Below, one piece after another: positions 21,611 through 32,912 of a stretch of DNA of 64,000 nt; position 1 is the first letter of the stretch, and every line of letters begins with the position of its first letter. The notes below the pieces were generated by a model that had not been told where the DNA came from, ran no database searches, and saw nothing but the letters and a program-made list of their open reading frames with translations. A program made the translations under genes and the position numbers. The DNA comes from Megalopta genalis (taxonomy: Eukaryota > Arthropoda > Insecta > Hymenoptera > Halictidae), in contig NC_135013.1 of assembly GCF_051020955.1 (NCBI RefSeq), positions 36,595,302-36,659,301 on the forward strand, read 5' to 3'.

Positions 21611-23784
21611 ATGGTGAGTAAAGAACAATAAAGACTAACATAATCTGATGATTTGGATTCTCTATTGCCTAATTCAATCGTTTAATCAATGTAAAAATTT
21701 TGGATGCACGTAATTCCGTAAGATTTAGAGGTAGATGTTTAACTCCTAATTTACGTGTCGACAGCACACATGGCCGTCGCGTAGGTTCCTTGCATATGCA
21801 TTGGAAATTTTATATTTATACAATAATAATATAGATTCTAATTAAATTATAATTACGTTTTATTAATAAACGGTATTAAATTGTTTATTATTTTTATATT
21901 GTTACAAAGATAGATTATATAAATTTGAATGAAGTTGTAATGAATTCTATGCATTGTGTTACAAGTTTTACATGATGATAATCCTAGCTCACTTTGACAA
22001 AATAATGAAAATATTTTCTCAATGTCACTGAATTTTATGTAAACGTTACAAATAAAACAAATATTGTTTTACAATGTGTGAATTTATATATTATATTTTA
22101 GGGTTTTGTAAAAGTTGTTAAAAATAAGCAGTATTTCAAACGTTATCAAGTAAAATTCAAGAGGCGACGCGAAGGAAAAACTGATTATTATGCTCGTAAA
22201 CGACTAACCATTCAAGATAAAAACAAATACAATACACCAAAATATAGACTAATTGTACGTCTATCCAATAAAGATATTACATGCCAGGTAAATAATTTAT
22301 ATTTATATTATTTATTTCAACATTATTCTTTCATTAAAGTAAAATATATTGTGCAATTAATTAGGTGGCATACTCAAGAATTGAAGGAGACAGAATAGTG
22401 TGCGCAGCATATAGCCATGAACTTCCAAAGTATGGTGTTAAAGTTGGTCTTACAAATTATGCCTCTGCATATTGCACTGGTCTTCTTCTAGCACGAAGGG
22501 TAAGGTTTTTAGTCATTATTATCTTTCATTTTAGTTCATGTACATTGTATGTATTTAATGATGAAACACTCAGCTCGCTTTGATGCATAACTGAAGAAAA
22601 GACAATTGTTCCCTGTTTTTTAAAATCTGAATCAATACAATTATAAAATCAAAACGTTGGGGAGATTTATATATATATATATATATATATACATTTACAA
22701 CAATATTTTATATTTTTTCTATAGCTGTTGAAAAAACTGGGATTGGATACATTATATACTGGTACGAAAGAAGTAACAGGTGGTGAATATAATGTCGAAG
22801 AATTAGATGAAGGACCTGGTGCATTCAGATGTTATTTAGACACTGGTCTCATGAGAACTACCACAGGTGCTAGAGTTTTTGGTGCCATGAAAGGTGCTGT
22901 AGATGGAGGTTTAAACATTCCACATAGGTATATATTTAACCATTTAATATTCGAAAAATATCATAATAAATATTTAGTAATGACAAATAATTTTATGATG
23001 ATTATATGGCACATGCGCGTCATCTGAGTCACAGCAAATCGTTACTTTGTTTTGTGTACTACAATGCATTGTGTACGATCATTGCACAGACAAAACAAGA
23101 TTAGAATAAGTGTCTCTGATAATATAAAGTTGATCTTGCTGAATCTGCAGAGGCCGGTTAAACGTTCTCATTGATTCTTTTTATTATTCTTTTTATACTG
23201 ATAGCACCAAGAGATTTCCTGGATACAACAATGAGACAAAATCATTCAATGCAGATGTACACCGGCAACATATTTTTGGACAACATATTGCAAGTTATAT
23301 GAAAACTTTAGAGGAAGAAGATGACGAAGTTTTCAAAAGACAATTTTCACAATACATCAAAAACGGCATTTCTGCTGACAATGTAAGTATTTGTAGTTAT
23401 GTACTACGATTTCGTCCAACTAATAATTACTGTAATATCTTAAAAGATTTGCAGTGTCGCAGTTGGACTACAGTAAGCACATTGGTTACATAAAATAAAT
23501 TTGTAGATAATTACATTTTTGTATTGACCAATGTTACAATGCAACCATTATAATATATTTTATATTTTATAAAATATGCTTATGTTTGTTAATAGATTGA
23601 AAATATCTATAAACAAGCTCACGAAGCGATACGTGAAAATCCTCAACATACAAAGGTAGAAAGGAAGGAAATACCTGTGAAGAAACGGTGGAACCGTGCG
23701 AAACTTTCATTGTCGGAAAGGAAGAATCGCGTCGAACAGAAGAAAGCATCTTTTCTTAAAACGCTAGAAGAAGTAGAGGCTTAA
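21611..23784 (+). CDS. RpL5: 60S ribosomal protein L5 (uL18)
   Basis: Component of the large ribosomal subunit that binds 5S rRNA; with RpL11 it delivers the 5S particle to the assembling ribosome. Six coding exons: 21611-21613 (the ATG alone), 22102-22287, 22365-22499, 22725-22927, 23205-23382 and 23596-23784. Every boundary is GT-AG and the phases agree. The product is 297 residues, the usual animal length. It starts MGFVKVVKNKQYFKRYQ and keeps the RLIVRLSNKDITCQ and GAMKGAVDGGLNIPH blocks of the uL18 fold and a lysine-rich tail. A first exon of only the start codon is typical of this gene. A polyadenylation signal AATAAA is at 23896-23901. The gene is convergent with PMPCA. Introns 1, 3 and 4 hold possible snoRNAs, listed separately. 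Confidence 0.97.
21966..22040 (+). ncRNA. Candidate C/D-box snoRNA in RpL5 intron 1
   Basis: ATGATGA (box C, 21972-21978) is followed 50 bases later by CTGA (box D, 22028-22031). Flanking TTTAC and GTAAA could form a weak closing stem, though it is displaced from box D. No clear D'/C' pair or guide target could be assigned. In vertebrates RPL5 introns host snoRNAs, which makes the setting plausible. The motifs are short and could occur by chance. Confidence 0.35.
22550..22640 (+). ncRNA. Candidate C/D-box snoRNA in RpL5 intron 3
   Basis: Box C-like ATGATGA lies at 22558-22564, with a TGATG (possible C') at 22581-22585 and CTGA at 22591-22594 and 22627-22630. The arrangement C, C'-like, D fits a 70-80 nt C/D snoRNA, but no terminal stem is obvious. 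Confidence 0.3.
23045..23155 (+). ncRNA. Candidate H/ACA-like double hairpin in RpL5 intron 4
   Basis: A 9-bp stem (23047-23055 with 23090-23098, TTGTTTTGT/ACAAAACAA) encloses a second stem, GTAC-ACAA/TTGT-GTAC (23056-23076). Then comes AGATTA, which fits the ANANNA hinge, and a second weaker hairpin closed by CTCTG/CAGAG (23114-23118/23148-23152). A terminal ACA box is not found at the expected place, so this may be just an intronic hairpin. Vertebrate RPL5 hosts an H/ACA snoRNA. Confidence 0.3.
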
Positions 23785-24544
23785 CTTCTTTCTATCACAA
23801 GCATTTTTATATGGCTCCATATACATCCGGAGTATACATCCTTTCATTATGATTATGTATATTAAGCAAATATACCGAAAATCTTGTGGAACAAAAATAA
23901 AAAATATCGGATGAAAAATATTTATTTTTCTTACGTTAATGGTTAATATCTAAATTTATTTATTTTATTTAAATACATCGATTTTAAACAATTGTAATAA
24001 AGTAGTAATCCCTTTCAACATAAAACTACATCAAAAACTACAGTAGTTCATTGTTATCAATTCATTTCATATGTATTTTACACGCTCACTACTGCTGGCA
24101 AGGCATTGACTATTCAAAAGCATTCTGAGATTGACATGCTTTTAAATGAGGAGACCGGTCTCTATTATGTAGGCATGTGTATGTGTGTGTGCATGATTAA
24201 GGTTCGATTTCGGGTAACAGCGAACACGTAATACAATATTCTTCGATCATATTTATGGTTATACAATATATACATTGGACATATGTGTGTAAGCACATAC
24301 ACATGCCACCGATAATGTTTCTACTGTAGCACAAGTGTGAAGTCGTAATTACAATATGTAGGTAGAAAAATCACATTTACAAAGTTAAAAATAAAAGTCT
24401 TCCATTTTCGATTACTCGGAAAAGTATATTTTAATTTACATTTCAATATAAAGAAGCATAAAATTTAATTATTGCGGAATTTGTTAAGAAAATTATCACT
24501 TAGAAAAAAATGAATGAATCTGAGACTAATAATTTTTTTCATTT

Positions 24545-27147
24545 CTACCGAAAAAGTGATAATCTATTACGAGAACCAGGTAATCGTCCTTGCTCATCAG
24601 TCAATCCAGCTTGAATATCTCCGATAGAAGGTATTATTCTTACTTCTCCTCTAGCTGCTACGCAAGGAGGTGATTTCAATAAACGCCGTGCTACATTATT
24701 TATGTCGTCCTTTGATATTCCATCTGTAACCAATGCAAATATCAATGAATGTCACCATTTAAAAATGTATTACAGCATGATATTTAGAGGATTTGCAGTT
24801 TCTTCTTTGTCAACATTTTTATCATATTTTATAAGAGGATATGATGTATTGTACCACCAGGTGGTGGTGTATGTACCACCAGTGACGCTGGTGGTAGCAA
24901 ACTTGTTAATTTACCAAATGCAATTTAATTGATCAGTATTGCATACCAATTGCTTTTATAAAGTACTCGGGTCGTTTTCTGGATCCAGTAGCTAAAACTT
25001 GTCGTCCAATGTCTTCAAAAACAACAGGTCTTTGTTCCAGATTCATGAGCAGCATAGACTGCAATTGTTTCTTTGCTCTCTGTTGAAAAGTATGTAAATC
25101 GTAATCATCGGTATATAGAATCACAAGCACATAGTAATTAAAATAAAATCATACTGCCAGTTCAGTGTCTGTAATATTAGTAGACATTGCAACCATCTCG
25201 TGTACAATTACTTCGACCATTTCTTTAACGTGTGACGGTGTACAAGATGCATGAATACAAAAGAGTCCGGTGTCAGCATATGCATGGTTGTATGCAGTTG
25301 CACTATATAACCAATGGTACCTGTGGCAACAATAGTTTATGGTGATTCTCTTTTGGCTTACAGTAATCTTTATACCAATAAAGAAATATAGTTTAGATCT
25401 CACCTGTTCAACACATTTGTATACAAACGAGTATACATTCCTTTACCTGGTCCACCAGCACTGAAGCTGCCACCTCCACCCATCATCATATTTAAAACAC
25501 ACATTGCTACAAAATCTGGATCTTGATGAGAACAACCTTCCAAACCTATCACCACATGAGATAATTCTGGTAAACCACTTGGCCCTGCATAAATAGGTAC
25601 GTTACATTCCTCCTGAAAAATATTAATAGAAAAGTTTCACGTTAATAAACATTGTTGAAGTGTCATGATTTTATTTTACATAAAATTAGGAGAGATAACT
25701 ACTAGTATGTAACCCCCAGTATATTGAGCAATAGACGTGTCAACCGCATCTAACTTTTTTCTTTCTTTCTCTGAAGATATAAAATTATTCTCTTTTCCTC
25801 TTTCTTCATCATCTTCTTCTTCCCAGGTAGACTTCTTTTCAATGAAATGTCTGAAACCATATAAATTTTAATATCTAGGAAATGTTTGTTTCTGCTTAAA
25901 TTGAATATTTATATCTATATGAAATAAAATATAGGAAATAAAAAAGAATATAATTTCCAATGAATATTAAACACTAATTTTTAATTACTTTTGAACCATG
26001 GAAACCAGATGTTCGTGTTCCACACCAACTCCAGCCACAACCATTCTATTAGGTGTGTAATGGTGCTTCATATATTGAAATAATATTTTTCTATCTATAT
26101 AATCAACATTCTCTTCTGGACATATTTTTGGAAGGCCAAGAGTATTGTTTCTATATGCAGCCTAAAAAATAAATTTGTATAGAAATCTGTATTTGTATCA
26201 TCAATAACACTAATATTTTGTGTATGCTTTCATAAATGTAATTATTTTACATACCGCATGGATCATGTCCATGAGTATTGGTTCTTGTTCTGGCCTTGTA
26301 AGTAAAGATTCCAATTCGAATCTTATCATTTGTCTTGATGATTTTAACTGAAAATATTAGTTTCCCTGATATTAATATTGCCCCCTGTAGTACATTTGAA
26401 TTAGTACATCACATTTCATATTATCATGTTGTACAGTACTTAAAAATATAGTACTTTCTTACTTCTTCTTCCGTTATTTTGGGTCTTAAAGAAATATCAC
26501 CTAGTATTTGTACAACTGTATCTAAGCCTTGACGTTCTGCTGAAGCAGCATAAACAAATGTATCCCTAGAAGCTTGACAATCGCATATTCCTCCATGTTT
26601 TTCTAATGCCAACATTATTTGATCTTTGCTTTCATAAAGCTTTGTTGACTGAAATAATAAAGCACTAATCTTTTTATTCTTTCAACTATTTGATTTACAT
26701 TAACTTGATATATATTAAAACATACTCCAAATGCTAATTTCTCTAGAAAATGAGAAATTCCACTGGGATATGCAATTTCATATCGTGGACCAGAATCAAG
26801 TAGCACTGTAAGATAATAAAATATATTGAAAATAATAAAATTATGTAAAATTTGCCAAAAATCCTTGTAAATTTACCTCCAACCGTGCAAAATTGACCAA
26901 AGCGATTTTCAGAAGCAACTCTTAATCCATTCGATAAAACTGTTACTTTAGTTGTTTGATGTTCTTCCTTTGTGGTAGCATAGACTACATTAGGTAAGTT
27001 AGGAACAGGTTCAGTCAACGGAGGATGGTTTGTAACGACAGATTTACGTGTTATGTTATTATTAATAACATTTTGAGAAGAAAAACTGCATTTACTCAAG
27101 AAAGAAAAGGTCTGTCTTTGCATTGCACTGCAACAGATATCGTTCAT
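24545..27147 (-). CDS. Pmpca: Mitochondrial processing peptidase alpha subunit
   Basis: Non-catalytic, substrate-recognising subunit of the matrix peptidase that removes mitochondrial presequences. Ten exons, minus strand: 27147-26877, 26805-26726, 26648-26463, 26347-26255, 26161-25989, 25850-25703, 25612-25404, 25320-25155, 25079-24947 and 24723-24545. Phases are consistent, giving 545 residues (human about 525). The N-terminus is rich in Ser, Gln and Arg, as in a targeting peptide. Then come the M16-type core with VLLDSGPRYEIAYPSGISHF, the alpha-specific glycine-rich loop MMMGGGGSFSAGGPGKGMY (residues about 358-376), which guides substrate, and RPVVFEDIGRQVLATG. The catalytic HxxEH of the beta subunit is absent, as expected. 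A second Met at 27123 is an alternative start. Exon 6 uses a weaker donor, GTAGTT. The gene is convergent with RpL5 and divergent from NOM1. Confidence 0.95.
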
Positions 27148-28235
27148 ATTTAATAAAATTTATCCATCAATCTACAATTAGGTTGACTAAATACATATTC
27201 GAATTGTGCAAGAGCACATTTCTAATTTTATATAAAGATAAATACCTTTTTTTCAGAGCAACCATTGCAGAACTCTGTGACACTTTCATTAATAAATACA
27301 TATTAACGGATCACAAACATTTAAATTGATTTCCCACCTTTTATAATGTACCACTGAAAATTGATCATCTGAAATAAATCTCGATAACTACCCTTGCTTG
27401 TAGATATACAAAGGAGTACAGATCATATGCAAATGCATGTATCGACGGTCAAAATAGTGTGTTCACCCCACTCTGCAACTCGACAGTTAACAATCGAAAT
27501 GAATGCCTATTCCCTATTCTAATGTTATTGCATATACCCGAGGTTAAAAATATGTTCATATACGCACGAATGCACGCAAATTGCAATTACAATTCTTTAG
27601 ATTGTACATGGTACATGTTTTAAAAACATTGCTTTTATATATATATATAATGGCATTCAATTATTCTATTTCCCTAATTTTATATGATACTTTAAGAATT
27701 ATTGATACTGTTTCTATTCAAATTATTCGACAAACACGACATATCATTCAGATCATTAACACGTTAAACTTGAACATTTCGTCACATGTGGCATCACAGA
27801 TTTATTACCGGTGAATCTATGTACATACATATGTTTAAATATAAGAAATTCTAATATAAAAGATAAAAATTGTTACTATGTATATAATAACAATATAATT
27901 CTATTGTATATTCAATAGCATTGAATATGATGATGCAGAACATACATAGATCCTTTTTTCAGAGTAAAGTTATGTATTTGTACATTCCAATTTCTAGTGC
28001 TTAGCTTCTTCGTGAATGGCAATTAATGGAAAGAAAATGTATGGGGATGGAAACTGAACACACATGTCAATACACTGCATATGTCCAATTGTGTCCAATC
28101 AAACATGAGGCATTGCATTACAGAGGGCTCTTGCATTCTTACTATAGTGAGGTATGACTGAAATTATATTTTGTAAGGTTAAGTATTTTTCTTGAACGTT
28201 TAGAAAAGTCAGTATTCTATTTCGTCGAATGAAAC
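27148..28235. promoter_or_regulatory. Divergent intergenic region between PMPCA and NOM1
   Basis: About 1.1 kb separates the two start codons. It is AT-rich, with a short (TA)n run near 27640 and no reading frame resembling a protein. Both promoters must lie here. I could not place TATA boxes or initiators with confidence. Confidence 0.4.
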
Positions 28236-31149
28236 ATGGGTTCATTTAAACGCCCAACATTAAAACATAGACCAAAGGTAGCAGAGAAATCACGGAAACA
28301 AATTCGTAAAGAGCTTAGGAAGCAGAAAAAAATTAATAGAGCAAATTACTTTAAAAAAGGAAATGAATCGCTTGCTGAGGGAGGACATGCTGTGGAACGT
28401 ATACACAGTGACAATGTTAACGACAAAATCAGCAAAGACCTAAAGACAAAATTGTTAAAAAAGAAGAAACAACAAGAACTTGAACGGAAGAAGAAAAATG
28501 AGAAGGACAAATTCCTCAAAAAAGCAAACGAGAAAGAAGATATTATTATTAGAAAATTGGAAAAGCAACTAAAATTAAATAAAAAGAGAAAAACAACAAT
28601 ACCCAAATCTTTTGAAGTGGATGGTTTAGATTGTATCCTTTTCTTTTTATTATATATTTGACAGTTGAAATTTTTTATGACATATTTGTTGTCTTAATCA
28701 ATTGAAATGTTATTATCAGCTATGTAAATGTCCTTAATGTATGTATAGACGTTTTGGATTTTTGCTTACAGAAAGATAGGAAGTGTATGATAGAAACAGA
28801 AAAGGAACTTATAGAGAATGAGTTTAATAATCAGTTTAAAAATGATTTATCTATAGTTCTTGATGAAAGTACCATGGAAACCACTGAAGAAGAAGATGAG
28901 GAAAATGTAGATAAGACCAAAAATTTTAAACACCTAAGCAAGCATCATTTGGAAGATAATGATGAAGAAATATGTAAAACTAGTAAAGTAGAATTCAGTG
29001 TTAAAGAAAATAAAACATCTGGCAATACCGATGATACAGATAATGGTTCTTGGGAAGATATCTATGGAAGAAAAAGAAATAGAGAAGGTCAAGTTATACA
29101 TGAGTCCATTACACGTAGATACCATACAGCACAAGCTAGTATAGATAGTATAAATAAAGACGATGAAATATTCGTTTCTTTAAAAAGAAAATTGAAAGGC
29201 TTTTTGAATAGGGTAGCAGAAAATAACATGCATACTATATCTAATCAGGTAATTGTATATCCTGATACGATTGTTTAAATTACAACTCTATTTTTTAGTA
29301 TAATCTACTTATTGCAGATAGAGGAAATGTACATGACTAACAGCCGCAACAATATGAATTATTTGTTGACAAATTTAACGTTTGAAGCTATAATTGCAGA
29401 TGTACTTACTCCAAATCGTTTAGTTTGTGAATATATGATGTTGATTGCTATTTTACATGCTAACATTGGAGTTGAAATTGGTGCACATTTTTTGGAAAAA
29501 CTAGTAAAAAAGTTTGTTGAAATAATAGATACTCCACAAGTTGTAGAAAATAAAAGATTGGATAATGTGATTCTGATGATTTCACATTTATATAATTTTA
29601 AGGTACAGTGATTCCAGAGGAGTAAGCATGAAATTATTTACAAATTTTAATAAACTTTTTTTTCAAATTTAATACAGGTATATGGACACAGGCTTCTTTA
29701 TCAGATACTTGATAGACTTACAATCAAGTTCACAGAGAAAGAAATTGACTTGATATTGCTTATTTTGAGAACAGTAGGTTTTGTATTGAGAAAAGACGAT
29801 CCATTTGCTTTAAAAGAATTTATACAAAATTTGCAGCAATTAGCTAGTTGTAATAATGAACAAAGGTAGGTTCTTTATTTCTTATTGAAATTAAACTCGA
29901 ACCTGTTAAAATGTCTAGTTAGTAACATATTATTATTGTACAGTTCAAGAGTTAGATTTATGTTAGACGTTTTGTTGGCGATAAAGAACAATAATGTCAG
30001 TAAAATACCACAATATGATCCTTCACACGTGGACCATTTAAAGAAAGTTCTGAAAACTATAATACGGAAAGGCAACTCTATAACGCAATTCAATGTTACC
30101 TTGGAGGATTTGCTACATGGTGAATGAGATTAATTTTTCTTCATTTGTGGTAATTGTAACATGCAAAAAAGAAACTAAGAATTCATATTTCACTGCCATT
30201 TATATAGCTGATGAGAATGGAAAATGGTGGATTGTCGGTTCCGCTTGGGTTGGACCAAAAAGCACAGCTAATCGCGAGATAGTAAACAATCAAGATAAAT
30301 TTCGTTTCGGTAAAAAATTGCTTGACTTAGCGGAGAAGCAACGAATGAACACTGACACGAGAAGAAATATCTTTTGTGTTCTTATGACGGCCGAAGACTA
30401 CGTAGATGCTTTTGAGAATCTTCATCACCTCGGCTTAAAGGACCAACAAGAGGAGGAAATCATACATGTTTTAATGCATTGTTGTTTGCAAGAAAACAAG
30501 TTTAATCCTTATTATGCTGTATTAGCACAAAAATTGTGTGAATATAACCGAAAGTATCAGGTATGGAATTAGAATTTTTTTATAAAACACGCATAAACGG
30601 ACACATACATGTACGTAAATTACCAACAATATTTCAGCTCACAATACAATATTCTTTCTGGGATAAATTAAAAACTTTGAGTACATATGGAACGAAGCAG
30701 TTGAGCAATCTGGCTCGATTTTTAACTTATTTAATCATTGAAAAGTGTCTGCCCTTATCAGTTTTGAAAGTAAATATGATGCGTTATATAAATTATAATC
30801 TCAGATTATTTAATACATAAGTTTTACCTGTTTTTATTAATTTTACTTTTGACTATAGGTTATTCAATTCACGGAATTAGATGGACACACCATGAAACTT
30901 GTCAGACAAATTATACTAGGTATCCTTTTAGATAAAAACGAGCAAGCTTGTTTGCAAGTGTTCGAAAGAATATCTGTGTCTCCTCAATTGCAAACTTTTA
31001 GAGAAAGCTTACGTTTATTTATAAATTATTTTCTAATAAGGAATATAAATACATTTGACACATTAGGCGAGAAGGAACTAACTTTAAAAAAGAGAGCTGA
31101 ATTGATGGATAGAATTATAAGCTCGCATGGATCGAAACTGAAATTTTGA
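28236..31149 (+). CDS. NOM1: Nucleolar MIF4G domain-containing protein 1 (NOM1/SGD1 family)
   Basis: Nucleolar protein needed for 18S rRNA processing and 40S assembly; in other species it recruits the helicase eIF4A3 or its homologue. Eight exons: 28236-28632, 28749-29248, 29318-29602, 29678-29865, 29944-30119, 30208-30560, 30638-30769 and 30859-31149. Phases agree throughout and the product is 773 residues (human 860). The first ~135 residues are very Lys/Arg-rich, including KTKLLKKKKQQELERKKK, and are likely nucleolar targeting. An acidic linker with TTEEEDEENVD follows. The MIF4G domain starts near residue 276 (LKRKLKGFLNRVAENNMHTI) and runs to about 490. The MA3 domain starts near RRNIFCVLMTAEDYVDAF (about residue 567) and runs to about 690. 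It is convergent with the lysozyme gene, whose stop codon lies only 208 bases away. Confidence 0.93.
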
Positions 31150-31357
31150 AATAATTAAAATATAACCAATTTTTATGTATAAAGCATTAATTATTGTCCT
31201 TTAAGAAGCGTTTCCATGTTTTGTATGTTTACGCATAAGAATACAAAAGTATTCCTTTAATTCTAATGTCAAACGTTAAATTGTGCTTTATTAAGCTAGT
31301 ATACAATTTTTTGTAAAGTAATTATGATTTTACAATGCAGCCATTATATTTCGTTGT

Positions 31358-32781
31358 TTATACGTTATAGGTTGCCATGCAACGTTTGTATGTATCTTCG
31401 TATTTAGCATTCAAAGCAGAACTACATCCGTAACCGCCCAATCGATGAATACGAAGAAAGTCATCACAATTGATATTGCCGTCCCCATTGCAATCCTAAA
31501 AATAGAAGAAACAGTTAGTACTACATATATGGGAACGCGTGTAAATATTTATTTTGGAAGAATTACCTGAGCAAATTTTTCCATATAGCCTTGTACTGCA
31601 CGAGCTGCGCAGTATGGATCGTTTACGCATTGTAGATAGCCTGAGAAAGCGAAATAGATTCTGTATAAAATTTTCTATTGCAGAATACAGCACATACACT
31701 AATATACATATATATTATATATGCATATATATGTATATTAGAATACATTTATATATATAAATAACTGTACTGACCGTCGCCAGTCTGACCAGGAGAATTT
31801 TCAATATTCGGTTTACCCGCATCGGACCAATAGGCCCATGTTATGCGAAACGGTCCACAAACTGATTCGTTGCAACCAATTGTAACATTGCATCCTGAAG
31901 CAGCTTCGCATATACATCCGAAGCAAGTTTTCGATATTGTTAGAGCTTCCGTCATCGTATCATGTTGCCCTAAATAAGAAGTGATAGCATTTTACGTTTC
32001 TGTTTCCTATTACATCGTTAACACTATTGAACAATGGACGGTAACATAGCAAACGAAATAAAAGAGAGACACAGAAACAAAGAGAAATATGAGATGATTT
32101 TATAAAAAATAAACAATATTCATGAATTGCTTCATTTTGAGAGCTGAGTTGACCTTCACAGATCCATTACCTGTCCACCCACAAAAAAGATCAAAACATC
32201 AGAGTGTGCCCTTTTAGAAACCATTTAAACTTATATCTCATAGTAAATAGTAATAAATTAAGATAGTATCAAACAAGAGACCCTGTACATATATATATAT
32301 AACATAATTTACAATGGTAGTGGACTTTCAGATTATAAAAAAGCAAGAATGCAGGGTACGGATGTATATATAATATATATTCATATTGCAAACCTCATTT
32401 CACAATTGACATTTCACATAACAATTGAAATTCGTAGATTTAATAATTGTGTACATAGAATTTTGTCTTCAATGTGCTCAATACTTTTTATAAGTATTTA
32501 CAATGTTCAAGAGAATCTAGAATGTGTTGTAGAAAATTACTTTGATAACAATCTGATCGAATTGAATGGAGTAAGAATCAAATAATGGAATGTTTATTTA
32601 TTTCTTTAATATTCCATGGGTACATTGGTTGTTATAAAAAAGAATAACTGGAAGATTTATTAATGTAAGGCATAGTAAAATTTATTTTTCTTTTTCTATA
32701 AATACTAATGGTCATTGTTCACTTACCAAAAAGTAGACATAAATTCAAAAATATCGTCAGAATCAGCATGTTCGGCGACAT
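31358..32781 (-). CDS. Invertebrate-type (i-type) lysozyme / destabilase family protein
   Basis: Secreted cysteine-rich protein of the destabilase/i-type lysozyme family; active members cut peptidoglycan and some have isopeptidase activity. Four exons, minus strand: 32781-32727, 31969-31775, 31640-31567 and 31495-31358, giving 153 residues, normal for the family. Exon 1 encodes a hydrophobic signal peptide (MLILTIFLNLCLLFG; a second Met at 32769 could be the start). The mature part has CFGCICEAASGC, CGPFRITWAYWSDAGKPN, CVNDPYCAARAVQGYM and DCNGDGNINCDDFLRIHRLG. The Asp of the YWxDxG motif is present. The catalytic Glu expected two residues before GC in CICxxExGC is Ala here, so muramidase activity is doubtful; many insect i-type proteins share this loss. 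A minus-strand TATAAAAG and a perfect kappaB-like site lie upstream. Confidence 0.93.
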
Positions 32782-32846
32782 AATTGCTGATTGTATAGGC
32801 ACTTGATCTTCCTTAGAATTTTGAAATATCCTTGATACGTGTATTT

Positions 32847-32856
32847 GGGAATTCCC
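32847..32856. promoter_or_regulatory. Palindromic Rel/NF-kappaB-type site
   Basis: GGGAATTCCC fits the GGGRNNYYCC consensus exactly and is a perfect palindrome. It lies 66 bases upstream of the lysozyme start codon and about 50 bases downstream of the TATA-like element, so it may fall in the first exon rather than the promoter. Rel-factor control of an immune-type gene is an inference. Confidence 0.5.
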
Positions 32857-32902
32857 TTGCAATACTTGAAACGATACTCACGCGATACTCCGTCCTTTCG
32901 TT

Positions 32903-32912
32903 CTTTTATATA
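32903..32912 (-). promoter_or_regulatory. TATA box of the lysozyme gene
   Basis: On the minus strand the sequence reads TATATAAAAG, about 120 bases upstream of the start codon, giving a 5' UTR of about 90 bases if transcription starts roughly 30 bases downstream. It is the only clear TATA element found near a gene start in this window, in keeping with a regulated rather than housekeeping gene. Confidence 0.55.
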
